Shown here in pieces: positions 1-7,706 of a stretch of DNA of 8,659 bases. The notes below the pieces were generated by a model. That model did no database searches. It saw nothing but the letters and a program-made list of their open reading frames with translations, and was not told the DNA's origin. Every line of letters begins with the position of its first letter. The first letter of the stretch is position 1. The translations under genes were made by a program, and so were the position numbers. Origin of the DNA: Nitrospira sp. (GTDB lineage: Bacteria; Nitrospirota; Nitrospiria; Nitrospirales; Nitrospiraceae); contig JANYEF010000494.1 in the NCBI GenBank assembly GCA_025363325.1, positions 1-8,659 of the forward strand. Reading direction: 5' to 3'.

Positions 1-1205
1 CGAGTGACGTCGAGGATCGCAGGGACCATCTGCGACGCGATAAACCGGTTCCAGATCAACTGGTACAGCTTATAGACATCAGGCTCTAGAAACTGCCTGA
101 TAGACTCCGGGTCGCGCGCCGCTGACGTGGGACGAATCGCTTCGTGTGCTTCTTGCGCCGCCTTCTGCGTCTTGTATACGTTCGGCGTGGTAGGCAAGTA
201 TTCGGCCCCGAACCGGTCCTGGATCACCTGGCGCGCGTCCGTCATCGCCTCGTTCGAAATGCGCGGCGAGTCCGTCCTCATGTATGTAATGAGACCGGTC
301 TGACCTTCCGACCCGATCTCTATCCCTTCGTACAGCTTCTGCGCCAGAGTCATCGTTTTCTTCGATGAGAAATGCAGCTTGCGCGCCGCCTCCTGTTGGA
401 GACGGCTGGTAATAAAGGGTGCGACAGGGTTCCGTTTCTTTTCTTTTCGTTCAATCGAGGCAACGATAAACTCTTTTCCATGAATGGCATCGACGATGCG
501 CTGCGCATCGGTCTCTGTCGCAATCGCTGCCTCCTGTCCGTTGACACTGTGCAGCTTGGCTTCGAACGGAGGCGGGTTGGTCCCGGACAACACCACCGCA
601 ATAGACCAGTACTCTTCCGCGCGAAAGGCTTCTCGTTCCTGCTCTCGTTCGCAAATCAATCGCATGGCCACGGACTGGACCCTGCCCATACTGAGTCCAC
701 GACGCACCTTGGTCCAGAGCAATTGGCTGCCTTGGTATCCGACAATCCGGTCAAGCACCCGGCGGGCCTGCTGCGCATTCACCAGCTTCATATCGACCTG
801 CCCCGGCGATTGCAACGCGCGCTTGATGGCCGATTCCGTGATTTCATTGAAGAGCACCCGGAACACCTTGCCCTCTGTCTTTTTCTTGGACTTCGACTTG
901 GATTTACCGAGCAATTCCTGCTCGAGATGCCAGGCAATGGCTTCGCCTTCTCGGTCAGGGTCCGGCGCGAGGAACACCTTGTCGACCTCTTCCGCCTTTT
1001 TCTTAATTTCCGCCAGGACCTTCGATTTTCCCTTGATCGTCACATATTGCGGCTCGAAATCGTGCTCCAGGTCAACCCCAAGCTTACTGGTGGGAAGATC
1101 CTTAATATGCCCGACCGAAGCCATGACGGTATAGCCACGCCCCAGATACTTGCTGATGGTGCGTGCTTTCGTCGGGGACTCGACAATGATAAGTGACTTG
1201 GCCAT
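1..1205 (-). CDS. topA: DNA topoisomerase I (type IA), N-terminal part, runs off the left edge
   Basis: Relaxes negatively supercoiled DNA by cutting one strand through a 5'-phosphotyrosine and passing the other. The ATG at 1205 has GGAG seven bases upstream (1211-1214), and the frame stays open to base 1, giving 401 residues of a protein usually about 700-900 long. The TOPRIM domain starts at MAKSLIIVESPTKA, with the invariant Glu at residue 9, and carries the metal-binding DPDRE motif at residues 82-86. The catalytic tyrosine is Y308 in GLITYMRTDS. The NAQQARRVLDRIVGYQ block at 143-158 and the SMGRVQS block at 172-178 are also typical. A lysine/serine-rich insert lies at about 101-113. The C-terminal zinc-finger or tail region is outside the window. 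The gene follows dprA after 75 bp in the same direction, a pairing also found in Bacillus. The family call is secure. Confidence 0.97.
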   Translation of the reverse strand, partial: MAKSLIIVESPTKARTISKYLGRGYTVMASVGHIKDLPTSKLGVDLEHDFEPQYVTIKGKSKVLAEIKKKAEEVDKVFLAPDPDREGEAIAWHLEQELLGKSKSKSKKKTEGKVFRVLFNEITESAIKRALQSPGQVDMKLVNAQQARRVLDRIVGYQGSQLLWTKVRRGLSMGRVQSVAMRLICEREQEREAFRAEEYWSIAVVLSGTNPPPFEAKLHSVNGQEAAIATETDAQRIVDAIHGKEFIVASIERKEKKRNPVAPFITSRLQQEAARKLHFSSKKTMTLAQKLYEGIEIGSEGQTGLITYMRTDSPRISNEAMTDARQVIQDRFGAEYLPTTPNVYKTQKAAQEAHEAIRPTSAARDPESIRQFLEPDVYKLYQLIWNRFIASQMVPAILDVT

Positions 1206-1222
1206 GAAGACTCCGGTTCGCT

Positions 1223-1241
1223 ATGAGGGCTTCCCTCTCAT
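1223..1241 (-). repeat. Weak imperfect hairpin in the dprA-topA gap
   Basis: The arms ATGAGGG (1223-1229) and CCCTCTCAT (1233-1241) pair with one bulged base around a tiny loop, between the dprA stop and the topA Shine-Dalgarno. No T-run follows on the minus strand, so it is not a standard intrinsic terminator. An AT-rich patch (1248-1260) lies just upstream of it on that strand, but I could not identify a convincing promoter there. It may be chance. Confidence 0.25.
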
Positions 1242-1280
1242 CCGTAACAAATAAAACACATCTGTGCAACTATTCGACGA

Positions 1281-2471
1281 TTACGCCCGAAGGTAGCGTT
1301 GCCCCGGTAGCGGTCTGACGCGCATTCGAAGCTCCAGGGACAAGAGCGAGGCCATCACGGTGGGCACTGATAACCCTGTGGTGACAATCACGTCGTCCAC
1401 TGTCAGCGGCTCATACGACAAGGCATCATACACCAGCTGTTCTTCTTTGCCTAACTGACCGCCACGTACGTTCTTCTCTTGAGAAGGTTGCAGGCGCAGG
1501 CGAAGCGCCGGTTCCAGCTGAGGCATGACCGCGTCGATGACATCCTGTGCGCGCTCGATCAAGGCCGCACCTTCTTTGAGCAGGGCGTTCGTCCCGCGAC
1601 TGGTGGCTTCCTTTACAAATCCTGGAACCGAAAAGACCTCTCGGCCCTGCTCAGCGGCCAGTCTCGCGGTAATCAACGATCCGCTGTTGATGGCCGCCTC
1701 TGTGACAATCACGCCCAGGGACAACCCGCTGATGATGCGATTCCGCCTGGGAAAGTGATGGCTGTGGGGTGGTGCACCCACAGGCACCTCAGACAAGATC
1801 GCCCCCCGCTCTTCGATCTGTCGGCGTAACCGCTCATGTTCCGGGGGATAGGTCTGATCGATCCCGCAGCCCAGCACCGCAATGGTGCGCCCCTGCGCGG
1901 CAAGCGCGCCTCGGTGAGCCGCCGCGTCAACTCCGCGAGCGAGTCCACTCACCACCGTCACACCCAGTGCCGCCAAGTCGTGGCTCAGTTCTTCGGTCAT
2001 GACACGCCCGGCTGCCGTCGCCCGCCGTGCGCCCACGATGGCTACCGCCAGCTCATCCTGCTCAGTCAATGTACCGGTGATGTACAAGAGCGGCGGAGGG
2101 TCCGCAATCATCTTGAGTCGCCTGGGATAGGTGGGATCCAGCACGCTCCGGACTTCGATGTGCCCACGCTCGATCGCATCGAGTTCCCGCTCGATGCTCC
2201 GACAGACGGGACTATCAGGCCCGCGTCGTATCGCGTCCGCCAATTGCGGGCTACATCCACTCCGAGTCAAGTCCTCACGGGAGGCACGCAGGACAGCCTC
2301 GGGAGATTGCCAGGCGCGCACTAACCGAAGAGCCGTCAGATCTCCCACTCCATCGATCACCCGCAGGCGGAGCCAAGACTCTAAACGCGCTCGTGTCATG
2401 CGATGGTCCGAAGAAGGCCCCGCGACCTCAGCGGAGGAATCCACACCTACAGGTTGGCTGAAGGGCTGCAT
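1281..2471 (-). CDS. dprA: DNA processing protein DprA (Smf)
   Basis: DprA binds incoming single-stranded DNA in the cytoplasm and loads RecA during natural transformation; it is also widespread in bacteria not known to be transformable. The 396-residue protein has a helix-hairpin-helix/SAM-like N-terminus (about 30-65, including VIDGVGDLTALRLVRAW). A Rossmann-like core follows, with AIVGARRAT (144-152), GLARGVDAAAH (176-186), GCGIDQTYPPEH (201-212), FPRRNRIISG (240-249) and SGSLITARLAAEQGREV (263-279). A winged-helix C-terminal domain covers about 340-396. The first 24 residues are not conserved-looking, and Met25 (base 2399) is an alternative start; neither start has a clear Shine-Dalgarno. 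It begins 28 bp after the rng stop, which suggests co-transcription, and precedes topA. No damage is visible in the gene. Confidence 0.96.
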   Translation of the reverse strand: MQPFSQPVGVDSSAEVAGPSSDHRMTRARLESWLRLRVIDGVGDLTALRLVRAWQSPEAVLRASREDLTRSGCSPQLADAIRRGPDSPVCRSIERELDAIERGHIEVRSVLDPTYPRRLKMIADPPPLLYITGTLTEQDELAVAIVGARRATAAGRVMTEELSHDLAALGVTVVSGLARGVDAAAHRGALAAQGRTIAVLGCGIDQTYPPEHERLRRQIEERGAILSEVPVGAPPHSHHFPRRNRIISGLSLGVIVTEAAINSGSLITARLAAEQGREVFSVPGFVKEATSRGTNALLKEGAALIERAQDVIDAVMPQLEPALRLRLQPSQEKNVRGGQLGKEEQLVYDALSYEPLTVDDVIVTTGLSVPTVMASLLSLELRMRVRPLPGQRYLRA

Positions 2472-2499
2472 AGGTCTTGTCGCACGGAAACCACAATCC

Positions 2500-4020
2500 T
2501 CAGAGCACCGCTAGATCGTACTGTTCCAGATGCAATCGTTCGTCCGGCATGACGATGATTTTCGAGGCACATTCGCGCTCCACGGCCTCAAGACCTTGCC
2601 GCTCTTCATCTTGTAGCAGCCCGACGACCGAGGGATGGGCGCCGATGACGATCCGCTGCGGCTCGGGACTGCTGCCGATCCGACGGACATCGCGGAATAT
2701 TTCATAGACCACCGTGGTCGGAGACTTCGTATAGCCCCGCCCTTCGCAATAGTGACAGGGCTCAGAGAGCGAACGCAGGAGGTCCTCTCGCACCCGTTCA
2801 CGAGAAATCTCGATCAGGCCCAGGTCAGAGATTCTGGACACTCTGGTGCGGGCCTTGTCGGTTGACATCGCATCGAGCAACGCGTGGTACACCTTGTCGC
2901 GATTCTTCTCTCGCTCCATGTCGATGAAATCGACGATGATGATTCCGCCAATTCCACGCAACTTCATCTGATAGGCCACTTCTTTCGCGGCTTCCAGATT
3001 GTTTCTGAGAATGGTCTCCTCCTGATCACGTTTCCCCACGAACCGTCCGGTGTTGACGTCGATGACGGTCATCGCCTCCGTATGATCGATCACAAGATGC
3101 CCACCGGACTTGAGCCAGACTTTGCGGCTGAGCGCCCGCGCCATCTCCTGTTCCACTCCCAGATGATCGAAGAGACTTTCGTCTTTGTCATACAAATGAA
3201 TGCGTGAAGTTTGCTCAGGCGAGAACCGCTGCACAAAGTCCCGAACCGCCTGATACTCCTCACGCGAATCGATCCATAACCGATCGACTTTCTTCCCAAA
3301 GAGATCGCGCACGACACGGAAACTCAAGCTCAAGTCGGCATGGAGCAACGCCGGTGCCCCCTTCTGCTCACGTTTCGCCAGGATGTCCTGCCAGAGCACG
3401 TGCAAAAAGTCGACGTCGGAGCGCAGCTCATCTTCTTTGACTCCTTCACTGACCGTGCGGACAATGTATCCGCAACCTGGATGCCGCACTCGCTTCATAA
3501 TGTCCTTGAGTCGAGCCCGCTCCTCGTCACGGGCGATGCGGCGGGACACACCGATATGTTCCACGTTGGGCATGAAGACGAGATACCGGCCAGGGAGCGA
3601 CACATAGGTCGTGACCCGCGAGCCCTTCGTGCCGATTGGCCCTTTGGAAATCTGCACCATCAGCTCTTGCCCTTCACTCAGCAACTGCTCAATCGGCTTG
3701 GAGCTTTGGCGCCGGGGGCCCAGCATATCCCCATCTTTATCGGCATCCTTGTCGTCCTCATCCGCATCGACGAGCGTATCGCCCGGCTCGGAGTCCAACG
3801 ACAAATCCGACACGTGCATGAAGGCCGCCTTCGCGAGGCCGATATCCACAAATGCCGCCTGCATGCCAGGCAACACTTTCGCCACTTTCCCTTTATAAAT
3901 GTTCCCGACAAAGTCCTTGTGCTTCGCACGATCCCCGAAGAGATCCGTGACGACTCCGCCGTCCAACACCGCGACGCGAGTTTCCTCGCGTGCGACTGTA
4001 ATCGCAATTTCTATTCCCAT
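2500..4020 (-). CDS. rng: Ribonuclease G (RNase E/G family endoribonuclease)
   Basis: Single-strand-specific endoribonuclease acting in rRNA maturation and mRNA decay. At 506 residues it is RNase G-sized and lacks the long C-terminal degradosome scaffold of E. coli RNase E. In order it shows an S1 RNA-binding domain (about 35-145, with VGNIYKGKVAKVLPGMQAAFVDIG), the 5'-sensor region with IVRT (R188, T189), the DNase I-like catalytic core with metal-binding D321 (VIDVNTG) and D364 (IIVDFIDM), and a zinc-link CHYC motif (C422, C425). The spacings D321-D364 (43) and D364-C422 (58) equal those of D303, D346 and C404 in E. coli RNase E. An acidic insert lies in the S1 domain at 76-98. The start at 4020 has a strong GGAGGGAG six bases upstream. 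The gene follows the elongation cluster, as E. coli rng follows mreBCD. Confidence 0.96.
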   Translation of the reverse strand: MGIEIAITVAREETRVAVLDGGVVTDLFGDRAKHKDFVGNIYKGKVAKVLPGMQAAFVDIGLAKAAFMHVSDLSLDSEPGDTLVDADEDDKDADKDGDMLGPRRQSSKPIEQLLSEGQELMVQISKGPIGTKGSRVTTYVSLPGRYLVFMPNVEHIGVSRRIARDEERARLKDIMKRVRHPGCGYIVRTVSEGVKEDELRSDVDFLHVLWQDILAKREQKGAPALLHADLSLSFRVVRDLFGKKVDRLWIDSREEYQAVRDFVQRFSPEQTSRIHLYDKDESLFDHLGVEQEMARALSRKVWLKSGGHLVIDHTEAMTVIDVNTGRFVGKRDQEETILRNNLEAAKEVAYQMKLRGIGGIIIVDFIDMEREKNRDKVYHALLDAMSTDKARTRVSRISDLGLIEISRERVREDLLRSLSEPCHYCEGRGYTKSPTTVVYEIFRDVRRIGSSPEPQRIVIGAHPSVVGLLQDEERQGLEAVERECASKIIVMPDERLHLEQYDLAVL

Positions 4021-4026
4021 ACCGGC

Positions 4027-4069
4027 TCCCTCCGTTCAGTAGAACCGCCGCACCGATGTGCAGGAGGAA
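4027..4069 (-). promoter_or_regulatory. Candidate folded leader hiding the rng ribosome binding site
   Basis: On the minus strand the rng Shine-Dalgarno GGAGGGA (4027-4033) is complementary, with one G-U pair, to UUCCUCC (4063-4069). The enclosed bases hold two perfect four-base stems with tetraloops: GCAC-ATCG-GTGC (4050-4061) and GTTC-TACT-GAAC (4034-4045). The second abuts the Shine-Dalgarno arm with no unpaired base. Together they would form a three-way junction masking the ribosome binding site. The pairing is seen directly; that it forms and regulates is inference. E. coli RNase E is known to autoregulate through its 5' leader. Short stems arise easily by chance. Confidence 0.4.
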
Positions 4070-4152
4070 CGCGGGGAATCCCAGGTTCCGGCCTCCACTC
4101 GACACCTCATCGACCCGACGGTTCACACCATGAATATAACCTCTTGCCTCGA

Positions 4153-4169
4153 TCTCGATGCATTCGAGA
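4153..4169. repeat. Perfect 6-bp inverted repeat after rodA
   Basis: TCTCGA-TGCAT-TCGAGA forms a perfect six-base stem with a five-base loop that is itself palindromic, about 20 bp downstream of the rodA stop. No U-tract follows on the minus strand, so it does not look like an intrinsic terminator. It could be an RNA 3'-end stabiliser, a protein-binding site or chance. Confidence 0.4.
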
Positions 4170-4188
4170 CCCTGCGATCACCCTCTCA

Positions 4189-5304
4189 CTAAAAGAAACT
4201 CAATCGACGGCGTTTGACATTCAAAAGCAGGCCCAGCGACGCCATCGTCATAATTGTTGCGCTCCCGCCGTAACTCATGAGCGGGAGGGGAATTCCCACG
4301 ATGGGGAACATGCCTGCCGTCATGCCGATATTGATCACGACGCAAAAACACAACATGCAGAGGATGCCGACCGCCAGCAGCGCTCCGAGTTGATCCTTCG
4401 CGCGCGCCACAATTTCCAGCGACAGCCAGATCAATCCGACAAACAATAGCAAGAGAGCCAGCACTCCGAGAAACCCCCATTCCTCTGCAAACACCGAAAA
4501 GACAAAGTCGGTATGCCCCTCAGGCAAAAACTTCAATTGGCTTTGCGTCCCTCCGTAGAGCCCCTTCCCTGTCAATTCTCCCGCTCCGATGGCAATCCGC
4601 GATTGGAGAGCATGGTACCCCTTGCCTCCAGGATCATAGACCGGATCGACAAACGTCATAATGCGCTGCCGCTGATAATCATGCAATGACCCCCACATCA
4701 GCTCCCAAGCGAAGGGGAACAGCATCAGCGAAAACAGGAGGATGACACCCAACGCCTTCGACCGCATGCCGACCATCAGCAACATCGCGGCATAGATCGC
4801 CAAGAAGCTCAACCCGCTCCCGAGATCCGGCTGCTTCAGGATCAGGAGCAGCCCTGGCAGCACCAACAGCCCCGGGAGCACCACTCGTTGGATCCAGCCC
4901 ACCCGCGGCGCCGCTGAATAGTAATGCGCCAAGGTCAGAATGAGAACCAGCTTTGCGAATTCCGAGGGCTGGAACGCAAATGGTCCCATCGGAATCCATC
5001 GTTGCGCCCCTCGGCTGCTCCTACCTTCAAACAAGACGACGGCTAGTAAGATTAGGATAATCCCATAGGCAGGATACGCTAGCCGCGCGATTCGATGATA
5101 GTCCGAAAGCCACATGACCAGAAACGCGACCGTGCCAAGAGCAATCCATATGATCTGTTTGGCATAAAACGGGAACGCGACCCCTTGGTCATGCGTCACG
5201 CTATAAATCGATAGGACGCCGACCCCCAGGATGGCAAAGATCAGTCCAATAAAACGAAAATCGAAATTGTCGAAACCACGGCTATTAATCACCCGGTCGA
5301 TCAT
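4189..5304 (-). CDS. rodA: RodA, SEDS-family peptidoglycan glycosyltransferase
   Basis: Inner-membrane polymerase that links lipid II into glycan strands during cell elongation, working with PBP2. From Met at 5304 it has 371 residues and about ten membrane segments. Conserved SEDS blocks are FQPSEFAKL (111-119), KQPDLGSG (157-164), the loop LPEGHTDFVF with the invariant D266, and GMFPIVGIPLPLMSYGGSA (331-349). The frame extends upstream to an ATG at 5349, but the added 15 residues are hydrophilic and lie inside mrdA. The ATG at 5304 has GGAGGAAGGG (5311-5320) six bases upstream, so I chose it. It overlaps the end of mrdA by 20 bp, which suggests translational coupling of the two enzymes. RodA is preferred over FtsW because of its neighbours. 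Confidence 0.97.
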   Translation of the reverse strand: MIDRVINSRGFDNFDFRFIGLIFAILGVGVLSIYSVTHDQGVAFPFYAKQIIWIALGTVAFLVMWLSDYHRIARLAYPAYGIILILLAVVLFEGRSSRGAQRWIPMGPFAFQPSEFAKLVLILTLAHYYSAAPRVGWIQRVVLPGLLVLPGLLLILKQPDLGSGLSFLAIYAAMLLMVGMRSKALGVILLFSLMLFPFAWELMWGSLHDYQRQRIMTFVDPVYDPGGKGYHALQSRIAIGAGELTGKGLYGGTQSQLKFLPEGHTDFVFSVFAEEWGFLGVLALLLLFVGLIWLSLEIVARAKDQLGALLAVGILCMLCFCVVINIGMTAGMFPIVGIPLPLMSYGGSATIMTMASLGLLLNVKRRRLSFF

Positions 5305-7174
5305 CTTGTTCCCTTCCTCCGGCTTCACCTTCCCGCACCACTGCACCATCCGTCACATCGGAAGAAGCGGGGAGATTCAATCTCACATAGGTCTCGATCA
5401 GCTCTTTGGCGAGGGGCGCCGAGGCAGAACCGCCGTGGCCCATATGTTCACCCAGCACCGCAACGGCGATAGTGGGCGCTTCAACCGGAGCAAAGGCCAC
5501 AAACCAGGCATGATCACGGAACTTCTTTGGAATATCTTTCTCAGGGCCGGTGCGTAATGCCGTCATCTGAGCCGTACCGGTCTTCCCGGCGATCGTCACC
5601 AGCGCCGACTGCGCCCGCGTGCCCGTCCCCTCTTTGACCACCCCTGCCAACGCCTCTTTAATCAGCGGTAAGATCTCCGGCCGCAGTTTCAACGTCCGCT
5701 TGGGAACCGCAGGCCTTTGCTGCAGTTCTCCGGTCGCTCGATCCATCACGGCCTGAACCAATCGCGGACGGAACATGACCCCGTCGTTTGCAACAGTGCC
5801 GATCAAGCTCGCCATCTGCAGCGGGGTCACATTCACGTAGCCTTGTCCGATTGATGCCGAGATCGTTTCGCCTGGTAGCCAGGGCTCATTCTTCGCCTTC
5901 CGTTTCCAGGCCTCGGAAGGTACGATCCCAACCCGTTCGGACGGCAACTCAATCCCCGTCTCCTCTCCCAACCCAAACTGATGAGCAAATGAGGCCATTG
6001 TCTCGATTCCCATCCGCTGCCCAACGGTATAGAAATAGACATCGCACGATTGCACAAGCGCGTGCCGGAGATCCACTGGACCATGTCCCCCGGCTTTCCA
6101 GTCATGATACAGGCGGCGACCGAACTGATACCCGCCATTGCAGTAGATGGATGTTGACGGTGTCACGGTCTTGGTTTCCAATGCTGCGGCGGCCATCATC
6201 ACTTTGAAGACCGAGCCGGGTGGGTACTGCCCTTGCGAGGCTCGATTGTTCAAGGGGCGCCCCTCGTCTTGCACGATCCCAGCCCATTGTTTCGGTGTGA
6301 GCTCCCGCGAGAGGACGTTCGGATCGAAGCCCGGACGGCTGGCCATCGCAAGCACGTCACCTGTCCTCGGATCAAGCGCGACAATCGCGCCCGATTCTTC
6401 CCCCAACAGCTTTTCAGCCACTTTTTGCAGCCGCACATCGATCGTGAGATACAAATTGTCCCCGGCATGGGGCTGCTCCACAACCATGGCTCGTTTCTCA
6501 TGACCTACCGCATCGACTTCTATGCTTTTCTGCCCAGCCTGACCGCGCACGAGCCGATCGAAAAATTTCTCCACGCCATATTGCCCGACAATGCTGCCCT
6601 GGTGCAGGTCGGCAAATTCAGGTTTCTCCAACTGTTCGGGCGATACTTCGCCGACATAGCCCAACAGATGCGAAGCCGTCACTCCGCCAGGATAGTTTCG
6701 TTGTGACTCAACTTGCACCATCACCCCGGGCAAGTCCAGACGGTGAGATTCGATCAACGTCGCTTCTCGAAGGGTTAAGCGATCCTTCACCTTGCGCGGC
6801 AGTTGTTTACTGCCGCGAGCCGTGAGCTTCTCCTTGACGAGCACAGGATCTAACCCCAAGAGATTGGTAAGCTGATCGATGAGCAAATCGCGATCCTTGA
6901 CGTCTTCAAGCGAAACATAGAGCGTGAAGCTGGGAACATTGTTCGCCAGCAGCACCCCTTTGCGGTCGTAGATGAGCCCTCGAGCCGGCTCCATGATCAC
7001 GGATCGTGTACGATTGTTCTCGGAGAGATCGCGGTAGTAGGACCCCTCACGAATCTGCAAGTGCCAGAGCCGCAGCCCCAATAACGCCACGACGAGCAAC
7101 AAGCCGACTCGGAGAATGACCAATCGGCGTTGGAGCTCTCCAAGTTCAGAATCGTACAGACCAGCTGTTGCCAT
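5285..7174 (-). CDS. mrdA: Penicillin-binding protein 2 (elongation transpeptidase)
   Basis: Class B penicillin-binding protein that cross-links new peptidoglycan in the lateral wall; its active site is periplasmic. The 629-residue protein has a short cytoplasmic start, one membrane anchor (about 18-38) and a pedestal/dimerisation domain containing RGLIYDRKG (65-73) and GYVGEV (172-177). The transpeptidase domain carries the nucleophile motif SVFK (S321-K324), SCD (376-378) followed by VYFYTVGQ, and KTG (531-533) in AGKTGTAQ. The tail after about residue 603 is hydrophilic, charged and non-conserved-looking. The start at 7174 is the first in frame: a TGA lies two codons upstream. It lacks an obvious Shine-Dalgarno. 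It sits between mreD (40-bp gap) and rodA (20-bp overlap), as in many elongation operons. Confidence 0.97.
   Translation of the reverse strand: MATAGLYDSELGELQRRLVILRVGLLLVVALLGLRLWHLQIREGSYYRDLSENNRTRSVIMEPARGLIYDRKGVLLANNVPSFTLYVSLEDVKDRDLLIDQLTNLLGLDPVLVKEKLTARGSKQLPRKVKDRLTLREATLIESHRLDLPGVMVQVESQRNYPGGVTASHLLGYVGEVSPEQLEKPEFADLHQGSIVGQYGVEKFFDRLVRGQAGQKSIEVDAVGHEKRAMVVEQPHAGDNLYLTIDVRLQKVAEKLLGEESGAIVALDPRTGDVLAMASRPGFDPNVLSRELTPKQWAGIVQDEGRPLNNRASQGQYPPGSVFKVMMAAAALETKTVTPSTSIYCNGGYQFGRRLYHDWKAGGHGPVDLRHALVQSCDVYFYTVGQRMGIETMASFAHQFGLGEETGIELPSERVGIVPSEAWKRKAKNEPWLPGETISASIGQGYVNVTPLQMASLIGTVANDGVMFRPRLVQAVMDRATGELQQRPAVPKRTLKLRPEILPLIKEALAGVVKEGTGTRAQSALVTIAGKTGTAQMTALRTGPEKDIPKKFRDHAWFVAFAPVEAPTIAVAVLGEHMGHGGSASAPLAKELIETYVRLNLPASSDVTDGAVVREGEAGGREQDDRPGD
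5311..5320 (-). promoter_or_regulatory. Ribosome binding site deciding the rodA start
   Basis: The minus strand reads GGAGGAAGGG, ending six bases before the ATG at 5304 and lying inside the last codons of mrdA. It favours this start over the in-frame ATG at 5349. Confidence 0.75.
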
Positions 7175-7214
7175 GCGTCACAATCGACATTCCGCCACGC
7201 CCATCACAGACCTG

Positions 7215-7706
7215 CTATTCGATCCTCAGGCGGGTCACATCAAACCGTTGAGAAAGCAGCCAATAGAGCCCCGCCCCCACCGCCCCGTCAAAACAGGCCT
7301 GGGGAAGGACGATTGACTCCACCATCCACCACATCTGAGACACGTCGAGATACTTGAAATTCATCGCGGCCAACAGCCCACTCGCCAAAGACACCAGCAG
7401 TAGCCCCACACCCAGTGAGATCGACGTCACCTTCGACACCTGCCGCCCCAAAAATCCTGTCAAGAGCCCAACACCCCCGTTCGTAAGGAGACTGAGCCAG
7501 AGTTCGCCGGCTGAGAACAGACTCAGGACCCATCCGATCGCAAGCCCCACGAGAAGGCCTTCCAGTTCACCGGCAAAAAGCCCGGTAAGCGCAGCGGCCA
7601 CAAGCCCCAAGTCTGGCTTGATATTCCACACACTCACATGTGGCAGCAGCGTCGTCTGCAGGGGGACGAGCAACAGCACGAGAATTACATAGAAAATAAA
7701 TTTCAT
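7215..7706 (-). CDS. mreD: Rod shape-determining protein MreD
   Basis: Small inner-membrane protein of the elongation machinery that partners MreC and is needed for rod shape. The 163 residues are almost entirely hydrophobic, with about five membrane segments (roughly 3-20, 32-60, 64-85, 95-115 and 130-150). The KPDLGLV motif at 30-36 matches the (R/K)PDL-type signature that follows the first helix in this family. The length is normal (family about 160-180). The start codon overlaps the mreC stop in an ATGA (7703-7706), and GGGAAG lies about nine bases upstream, so it is probably translated by coupling to mreC. Sequence conservation in MreD is low, so the call leans on topology, motif and position. 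Confidence 0.92.
   Translation of the reverse strand: MKFIFYVILVLLLVPLQTTLLPHVSVWNIKPDLGLVAAALTGLFAGELEGLLVGLAIGWVLSLFSAGELWLSLLTNGGVGLLTGFLGRQVSKVTSISLGVGLLLVSLASGLLAAMNFKYLDVSQMWWMVESIVLPQACFDGAVGAGLYWLLSQRFDVTRLRIE

Larger units (their letters stand above)
4021..4188 (-). other. Non-coding 168-bp rodA-rng gap (rng leader)
   Basis: This is the longest interval without a supported gene. It holds the rng ribosome binding site, the possible three-way junction, a further small GGAA/TTCC inverted repeat (4075-4089) and a 6-bp stem near the rodA end. The minus-strand hexamer TATATT (4133-4138) resembles a -10 box but has no recognisable -35 partner at 16-18 bp. rng could therefore be read from its own promoter here or by read-through from rodA. 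No T-rich intrinsic terminator is visible. Confidence 0.5.

Noticed and set aside
372..1196. A 274-codon plus-strand open frame antisense to topA
   Set aside because: The opposite strand encodes canonical TopA motifs throughout; the plus-strand product resembles no family and has no ribosome binding site context.
1206..1280. Intrinsic terminator or promoter between dprA and topA
   Set aside because: The hairpin is short and bulged, the T-rich stretch lies upstream rather than downstream of it, and no paired -35/-10 boxes are convincing.
3893..4126. A small minus-strand frame starting with GTG in the rng leader and running into rng
   Set aside because: It overlaps the well-supported rng start in another frame, has no ribosome binding site and the product looks like translated leader.
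4133..4138. Promoter for rng based on TATATT
   Set aside because: No -35-like hexamer lies at an acceptable distance (candidates at 16-18 bp are GC-rich and unlike TTGACA), so I do not annotate a promoter.
3340..4449. A 369-codon plus-strand open frame antisense to rng and rodA
   Set aside because: It crosses the 5' part of rng, the gap and the 3' end of rodA, has no recognisable domain and is rich in His/Arg in the manner of an opposite-strand shadow. The minus-strand genes fully explain the region.
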